Below, piece by piece: positions 44,001 to 53,100 of a DNA stretch of 64,000 bases. The translations under genes were made by a program, and so were the position numbers. This DNA is from Lateolabrax maculatus (Eukaryota; Chordata; Actinopteri; Acropomatiformes; Lateolabracidae). Location: the NCBI GenBank assembly GCA_031216445.1, contig CM062202.1, forward strand, positions 16,815,501 through 16,879,500, written 5' to 3'. The stretch's first letter is position 1. The number at the start of each line of letters is the position of its first letter. The notes under the pieces are model-generated. The model was not told where the DNA came from and ran no database searches. It was given only the letters and a program-made list of their open reading frames with translations.

Positions 44001-47000
44001 TGTGATGAATCAATAACTGAATCAGGTCACTTAACACTGCATATGTTCACACAGTCACATTGTGCATCGTGGGGTTAGGTTGAGGATGAGGTTTATGGGA
44101 CTGTTTTAAGAGGAAAATCAGAAGGAAACTTGTAGTGTTTATGGTTAAGGTTAGAGTAGGACTCAAGGGAAAAAGTCCTCCTAAGTGACAAAAACATGTT
44201 TGCATGTGTGTGTTTGAGAAGCACACAGAGATGAAGATAGGTGTGCGTCCATACTAATGTTAATATCAGAGGAAGATTTAATGCCTGTTTGTTTAATTAA
44301 TCAAAAGCAGAAGAGAAGTTTTTTCATCCAGAATGAAGTTTTTTAACATGGGATATGTAAGAGAGATCCTTTACAGTAATGTGATGTATTAGAGAACATT
44401 TAATCTTGTATCAGACAGGATTTTTGGACTCCAAGAATGCTTTACATATCCTTTGTATAAATCATTTCAGTATGGAGAACAGGCAGAAATAACAAGATGA
44501 GAAAGGACAACACAAAGTTTGTATGAAAAAAAATAAAAAAATGGTCTGTACTTCTCTGTTGTTCCTCCTGCATTCAGTTCCCTCAGGACAAAGTCCTTGT
44601 GTCTTTGTTTTGGGCAGAAGTCAGAAAGTATTTTCCGTCTTTCTGCTCCATTTTTCTCAAGGACAGAAAAGAGTCAAACACTTCACAGTAAATAATAATT
44701 AAGACTCCATTTGTACAGTAGTGACCTCCATAGGTACAGAAATGCAAGCACACTGAAACGGCCAAATGAGCATGCACAAATTCCCATTTTTGCATGCTGC
44801 TTAGTGCTTAACCAGAATCTACCCTCCCACTCCAATAAATCACCTCCAAGTTTTCATGCAATGTTTCTGCACGGACACAAGCAATACATAAAATAATGGA
44901 TGGCATGACAACTGGAGCTAATGTCATCAGAGATGTATAAACTCATCATCTCTGGGCCAACTATTAGAGCAAAAGCTGCATTTTTATTTTCTACATCATA
45001 AGGGAGGCAGTGATATTTAAATAGATTCTGCAGGAATAGAAGGTTATATTTTCACTCATGTTTGTTTCCCTGTCAGCAGAATATCTCAGAAACCAACGTA
45101 TGGACTAATGTGGTGTTTGGGGTAACTGTCCACTTCATGGTTTTAACCCGTAATTATGAATGATGGAAGTAGTAGAGTTTGAGACTTGAAGTCATTACAG
45201 TGCACTCATACTTGTCCATCATTCACACCATGTGGTCGACATGCAAAAAAAAAAAAAAATCCTTTCCAAATTGAGCCAATTATCCTGACAAACTTGAGTC
45301 AAGTCATCAACAAGCCAGGTTTCATCACTGCTTTGTAGCCATCAGATTTCTATACCCAGTTTTTCCTACATATGTGATGACAAGTCATTACATAAACACT
45401 CTTAGTGATAAAACATAAATATCTTGTCCTGGATATAATTACTTAAAGGCGCACAGGAGTAAAACACATATAGGTCATTTCTCTGTGAGATGTTATCTTC
45501 ATCAGAACTAATGTGTTCACATGTTTACAATTTACCAAAAATGAAAACTGAAATGACACAAATGACTCAGGCACTGGTGAGAGTCTGCCTTCCAGTTCTT
45601 ACTCTCAGTTCAAGGTAAAGTGATGAAGAAGTCAAATCGGTATGAATACCATTAATAATACGAATTTCATGGATGTTCTCAAATTTCTTTCACTTACACA
45701 CACACGCGCACTTTTACACACTTATACACACTGACAGAAGAGAAAGTGTGAGTGTCAGTACTGTGACTGCCTCCAGTCAGAACTAGCAGGGCGGGGGAGT
45801 GAGTGGGCTAGCTAAATTTAAACTGTGAACTGCTTTTCATGTTGGCAGGTTTGAATGCCAGCAGCAGGAATGAACAGACTCCTCTATGTCAGCCAGGTCT
45901 CATGTCACAATGTGTGTGTGTTTGTGCATCCGTAGCCTCGACAGATGTGCCGACAAATAAACTGAAAATAGACAGACAGACACTGAGCTCAATACGTGGA
46001 AAATAAGTTCTTACCCGGAGCAAAGGAGCAAAACACAGAGGAGAGCATGACAGAACAAATACAAATCATAAAATGAAATGTATGCAGGAGTGTGTGCGAG
46101 TGTGTGTGTGAAGGGGGTAACTTCTGTGTGTTTGCAAGCATGTAATAGAAAGGGTGGGGAGGGAGCGGAGTTGAGGGAGCTTGGAAGGAGGCAGAAGAGT
46201 GAAAAAGGGGAAAAGATGAAGCAGATGGAGGCAGTGGACAGAGAGGAAGAGAGAGCTTTGGGTGAGATTTCCCCCTGACTGCTGCAGATTACTCCTGTCT
46301 CCCTGCAGCTGAATGATAAATGTCTTCCCCACGCGCTGAAATAAAGTCCTGCAGATCAATGGACGCTTGCGAGAGATCTCTTCATTAGCTCAATGGAGTG
46401 TGCGCTCCGGTGTAGTCAGCACAGGGATTTACTACGGTGTTACTGTAAATCCGAGGACCCACACGCACACTCTACTGTATCACAGCAAAGTATTTGCATG
46501 TACATAGAGTCTCTCTCTGCTGCTGCAGTACAATGGAAGTTCTCATGGGAGGTGAAGAGAGAGGAGGAGGAGGAGGAGGAGTAAGGGTGAAGCGAAGAGA
46601 GAGGAAGTTATTTTTAGATGAGGAGGATAGGTGAGAGTAGCAGAGGCTCACGAGCTGACGAGAGGAGTGGAAGAGAAGAAAACCAGTGGCTTCAACACAC
46701 AGCCAGGCACCCACAAAGAGAAATGGAGTGCATGGGTCTGCAAAAAAAAAAACACACACACCCCCACACACAAACACAGATGGGCATTGTTGCGCAGAAA
46801 GCATGACAGGAGCACAACCACGCTGCTTCAGAGATACTGGTGTAACACAATAGTTAGACATTCCTGTCAACAGCAACAATCCGTTCATTGTTAATCCGCC
46901 TGTTTTTGTCTCTAACAACGAGGAGGGAGAGATAAAAGAAGGAACATTTAGAAATTGCTCCAGGTGGCGATTTTGGGTGGTAGATGATGACGGAACCACA

Positions 47001-47138
47001 CCACTTGCTGTCTTTTTCTTGGCATATTATCTTTGATCAGTGCTGTCACTCTCCCCTGCTTCTGCTACTCTGGGCAGTCATGAGGCTTAAAGGAATAGTT
47101 AGACATTTTGGGAAAGACCCGTATGTGCTTTTTTTTCC

Positions 47139-47169
<31 letters not shown>

Positions 47170-50100
47170 ACACTGACATGCACTTAGAAAGCTGAAATAA
47201 TTGCGTAAGAAAGATAATTTGGTTTAAAGTATAAAATATCACTGGATAGTTCTGTGCAATCTTGTTTAATGAACTGTGATACATTATTCTGTTTACATAA
47301 CATATTGTTTTGACTTTCCAAAGAAAATGTTTTTGTTTTGTTTTTTGCTTTGAAAAAACATCTGCCATCCTGTGGTCGCTTCCTGCACTTCTAATGACCT
47401 GCGCTGTACAGCTTTGAATCTATGTGGAATAAATTACTGTACTGGGAGTGCAAGCAGTTAGAAGTTAGAAGTTTATATAGGTATTTTCCGTCCCTGGTGC
47501 TGTGTTGTGAGATTTGATTATGGTGCCCACACTCATTGCAGCAATTTGTAAATGCACAGCATATCAGGCACGTTAGACACAGCAGATGGAACAAAAACAT
47601 GATTCCTGCTGCCCTTAGATGGTTGAAAAGATGAATACACTGAAAAAGAAGGCTCTCAAACATACCACAAGCAGTTGTCATAACTGGTAAGAATAATTTA
47701 ATCCAGTACAGACTCTTCTTAAAGGCATTATTTTTTTTTTGTTTTAATGTTTGTGTAAATTAACTTTTAATCAAAGTACAAAAGACAGAACTCACCATAC
47801 ATTCAAGTATGCATGTGCGTCTTTGACAATTTAACACACAAACATTTCTGTGAGACTATTTGTATTAAGAGGTGGTCTAAGTTGGCAGAGGAGTAGGTGC
47901 AATTTCATGCCAAAATGGATGTCACATATCGCACTGCACCACCCGATTTGCATAAACACATCCCCTGCTGTTCCACTCTGCCCACCTTGTTGTGAGTCGG
48001 TTCATTTGAAGCCTCAAAACACACAAACTTGAGAAGACTTTCATCTGACTTTTTCCTTCAAAATTGCCAACCTGCCTGCGCTTGCAACTCGGCTTTGTGC
48101 TCCAAGTTTGGTTTCATGTTTTCCAGTAGATAAGGACAATTGTACTTAATGAGGGTTTGAGAAATGTTGTAAATAATATTGAGGGTACTGGCAGAATTTC
48201 CATCTTTCCAGAGCTTCTGCTTCTGAGGACTAGTGGCCTTGTAGGTACATCAGTTGTATTATTTTTGTGTTGGTTTCCCATGATTTCTTCCTCTTTCCCT
48301 CTCTGTCATACCGTATCCTACCCATGTCTCTGCTTTACTCCTCTTGCAGGCTACCAGGGTGCTACGTGTGAGCAAAAGGTGGACCCGTGTGCCTCCGGCC
48401 CCTGTCACAACAACGGGACGTGCTACGCCCAGGGCCCCGGCCCCTTGGGGTTTGGTTGTAGCTGCACGGCAGGCTTCACCGGCCCTACATGTGCCCAGCT
48501 GGTGGACTTCTGTGCCCTAAACCCCTGCGCCCACGGGGTCTGCCGCAGCGTGGGCAACAGCTACAGGTGTCTGTGTGTCCCAGGTGAGTGGCAGTGTCAG
48601 CCATTTTGGTGACCGGTGCCTTTAGCACGGGCGTAGGGTGCTGCTGGCCACTGATGTCATGGTGCTGTGGGCATCAAGAGCCAAATTTAGCCAAAGTCAG
48701 TTAGAGGACGGCTCACACAGTTTTTAGTTGTATGCTGAACGGTATCTGCGTAGTAAAAAGAGCATGAGCTAAAGGACTTATTCTTTGAATCCCCTGACCT
48801 TCACAGCTAATTTTCTTTGCAGTTTTCTACTTTTTATACATTCAAAAAGAACTATATGTCAGTATCACATGCTGTGCCATGTGACTGAATAGAATCTGAA
48901 CTTCTTTACAAGATGCAATTAGTGTGTGTTTGTGCTGTCTTTGTCAGTCTCACTTACAGAAGGGTCTCCATAACATTATGAGTCAGGGGGCCCCTGGACC
49001 CCATCTACCTATCAGAGCAGCTACCCCTTCCCCTCTGCATCACTTGCTGTTGCTTTACATCTTTCTCTGGGATGTTTTGCAAGTAAAATCTGTGCTGTTG
49101 GCTGAAAACAGATCCTGAACTGAAGGATTTTGTTCATGCAAGACACGAGAGGCCTGTCAAAATCTTTCCCAAAGCTTCCTGCCACAACTGATCCACCTTG
49201 ACACTCCTCTCCACAAATATTATAGGAAAAAAAAGTCAAAGGAAACCTGTGGTGCAGGTTATGTTTTCTTCAGGCAAAAGACAAAAATCCAATCAGACAT
49301 GGTGATTGTTAGAGAATAATAGAGGAGCAGCCCTAATTTTGACTCCAACAAGGAGCGTTAATATAACTACATCACATCAAACTGAATTGCTTGAATTCCT
49401 GACCCCTTGCACGCCTTGGGCCTGTGCTCAAGATTCAGAATTCATTCAGAAATCCATCCATGGCTATAAAATACCTTCAGATTTTTATGTCTATATAACC
49501 AGCACAAAATCTTAGTGATGAGTAAAAAGATGATGACTTTAAGCATGGGCTCAGACTAAAGATCGTCTGGCTGAATGATGAGTTAATTGTAGACGGGATG
49601 ATCGTGGTGCTGGCACTGATGCCTCTATGATGAACTCAAGTGAGTGGAATGATGACTTATCATTATCCATTGTCTTGCAATTACCTTGCTGAAATGGTGA
49701 GATGGATGACTTTTCCAGTGGCCCATAAACATAATTTGACACTTTGCCCCTTCTGCTCTCTGTTTATACCATCTGTCAACCGAATGTATTAGCCAGTCAC
49801 CATCTTGAGCTCTTATTCAATGCTCCCATTCATTTTCCTGCATCAGCAACCTCTACGGTTGCTTCTTTTGCAGTACGGCTTTAACCGTGAAAATATTCAG
49901 AATTGAAATAATTTTTTGGTTGCTTGTTGTTGACATATCTTGATAGTTTCACCTCTGATAAATTTTGAATTTTGAATCTTAAATTTTCTCTTATTTTTTT
50001 CTATTTTGCATTTCTTTCATATTTTTTTCTTCTGCTTGTCGCTTTGTCCTTCGTCGTCTTTATCGTCTGCCGTTTACCTCACGTCATTTCCCTCTCATCC

Positions 50101-53100
50101 TCTGTTGTCTGGTTGCCATGGTGAAGCAGTTGCCCTACAAGTGTGTATGTATGTTTGTGTACATGTCTGTGTGTGCGCATGTGTATGGTTCCCAATCATT
50201 GTCTGTGTCTGTGACTATGGTGGTTGAGCAGATGCTGCCGACCAATCAAATGTCTCTACTCAGGCGGCCCTGTCTAATGGGACTGGTGAAATTGGTGATT
50301 TGCAATTAGCATCCCAGACATTGCAGTGAACACACACACTCACGCACACACACCCACACACACACACGTTTTGGACCAAAATTGACCTTTTCCCCACCTC
50401 ATCAGAATGCCAGCTGGTGTCTGTTGTATGCGCATGTGGGTATGAACATTTGTATTTCTGTGTGTGTGCACACACCGTGAATACGGTAGATCGTGTGCTT
50501 GTCTGTCTTGTAAGAGTGTGTGAGTGTGCGTCTGGCTTGTGTAAATGCCTGCTGGCTTTCTGAAAGAAGGCTGCTGGGGACCTGATATGTAGAAGAATCC
50601 CTCCTCCAGTTTCCTGTAATCCAGTTCGCATGAGAGGCTGCCAGCCCACCAACCAGCCCACAGACAGCAGACAGAGTCTTGGAAAGGCACTTGACATTTC
50701 ACTGGCATTTCACAGAGAGGACCCTGGAGCCTCTAACTGGGTCCTCATTAATTCCCCTCTCCCCTTCCGCAAACACACGTTAGCTGTGGCCTTGGGAGTT
50801 TCTTTTTTTTTAAACTTTGTCGGCACTGGGACCCAATTGAGAAATTTAGTGAGTCAAAATGGGAGCTGAGCTAATGAAAACAGATTGCTACACTAGTCAT
50901 GCAAGGACTCAGGAGACATTGGTCCTCTGGTGATTTTGGTTTCTCAGTCGTAGGGGGTGGAACGTTCCTATGAAGTGCAGTGGTTCAGTTGGGAGTGTGA
51001 GCAGGCGTATGAAGGTACATCAAATGTTAGATCAGTGCTTATACATACATTACAACTCTTTGTCAGCCTAATTACTGAAGATTTAAACACACAGTGAGGT
51101 CAGTTTTAGTATAGGGGAGTATTAATACACATCTAGACAAACTTACTCTGACTTACAAATCATATGCTCACTTTCACTCTATCCTCCCGTCTTTACCTGT
51201 GTTTCTAAAGTTGTATCTACAAGTAGCCCACATACTGTAGCAGTGCAAGTTAAACAGCCTTATTCTCTTTTACATACTGTACATTGCACTTTGTGTTTTT
51301 CTGTTTAGCTTCTTAATATTATTGGAGAAACAGAAGAGTAAGTGACTGTGCGTTACTCATGCACTGACCATGTTTTCAGAGGTTGCAGGCTTATTCTGCC
51401 TCAGTACACAGCTGCCATCCTATGGAAAACACAGTGCACTGCATGTCGTTTGACCTCATGTCCAATTCCATTGGAACTCAGTGGCAAAATACTGGGCTTT
51501 CAATGTATTCATACACTTATTTATTGGACAATTAATAATTGTTTAATTGATTCATATCTGTTTATTGGAGTTGTATTTGTATCTAGGCAGATCCAAAGAT
51601 GAGTCAGATGTTGTGTTAGTGATGTGCATTTTTTTCCTCAGTGGATCAGTGGTAAAAAAGAAATACATCAAAAATGAATGTAGGAGGTCCACAATGATAT
51701 CATATTTTTGTGTAATATACAGGCTACTAAATAATTCCTCTTTGAGTGCAAGGTATGCAGGAAATAAAGGATGAGGTACAGTGCAGGTAACACAAAAAGG
51801 CTGGACGGCAGTATTGATGGTGGCAATCTTACAGTTTGCAAAGTTTGACTAAATGGTTACTGATTAAAATCGCTATACTTTCTGCTCTAACCATACTGAT
51901 GTGGTGGCTGCACTTGGAAGCTCCCTGGCGTGAGACTGTTAAGTGGTGTGAATTGTACATAAGAGAAGAGGCACTGATTAAACAAGTATGTGGTTTGTGA
52001 TTAGCTCTGACGAGATTTGAGAACAGCCAGCTTAGATTGGGGGGAAAATCCAGATCAGGTGGTGGCTTGAAGGAACTCGTGTTCAGTTCTAACCACCTTC
52101 ATCAACAGTATTAATAACGCTTGCCAATAGTATGATACATACACACATATGCACACTTTTTACATTTCTATACAAACAAACCAGGCTACATACACGTGCA
52201 CAGAAAAGTTCGGTTGTGACAAATTTTCATTTTCATGATAATTAAAGTCCATGGTTGTGGTTGTCCCATAATCTGGCAAACATGAATATATACTTATATA
52301 TACATATATATCTTTGTCCCATTAAGGCTACCATGGCTTGTACTGTGAAGAAGAGTACAATGAGTGTCTGTCTGCCCCGTGCCAGAACTACGCCACCTGC
52401 AGGGATCTCATCAATGCCTATGAGTGTGTCTGCACACCACAGTTTGAAGGTATGTATGTACTGTATGTTTGCGTACATGTATATGAGTGAGTGTGTGCTT
52501 ATTTTGAGATGCAGACACACATCTATAAATAAGCAGTCGCATGTTATGGTTTCATAGGACACATCCTGTGTGTGTGTGTGTCTGTGTGTGCAGGCAGACA
52601 CTGTGAAATCTACAAGGATCCGTGTCTTAAGATGCGCTGCCAGAATGGAGGTCACTGCGAGAGTGCAGGAAACAACGCTTCCTGTGCCTGCCCACCTGGA
52701 TACCTGGGTGAGCACTGCTACCACGATCAGCCTGAATAACAGTAAACTAGCTGCCTATTACTATGTGTCAAGTGACATGGTTATAAGGATGAATGCCAGG
52801 AAATGGTAAATGATGCTTTTAATAGACTGCATTAGAACACAGTTTTTGCTTTTAAACCCTGAAATGCTGCTGGGTTTGCAAACAACTGCATCAGGACTCA
52901 GAATACAGGGACAGTGTGCCTCGGTTTCTGCTCTTGACTTTGCTGCTCTAGCTGTTATTGAACACGACCTTACCTGTCTACTCAGGAGAGAACTGTGAGG
53001 TCGACATCAACGAGTGCGAGAGCCACCCTTGTCACCATGGAGGCACCTGCACTGACCAGTCAAATGGCTTCACCTGTCACTGTCCACCTGGGTGGGTGGG

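Larger units (their letters stand above)
42511..48349 (+). other. dner: dner intron 7 (5.8 kb)
   Basis: Phase 1 intron. It holds CA and TA microsatellites, a purine-rich stretch near 46150-46260 and 46550-46600, and a repeat scrap at 47087. The segment 46265-46420 is repeat-free and motif-dense and could be a conserved element (inference). No exon seen. Confidence 0.85.

Noticed and set aside
46472..46999. Minus-strand open frame of 175 codons in dner intron 7
   Set aside because: Contains CT/GA-rich and CA-rich low-complexity translations, has no recognisable domain and no splice context, and is antisense within an intron.
50140..50530. Alternating GT-rich and CA-rich stretches considered as a long inverted element
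   Set aside because: The complementarity comes only from simple GT/CA repeats; there are no unique paired arms or target duplications.
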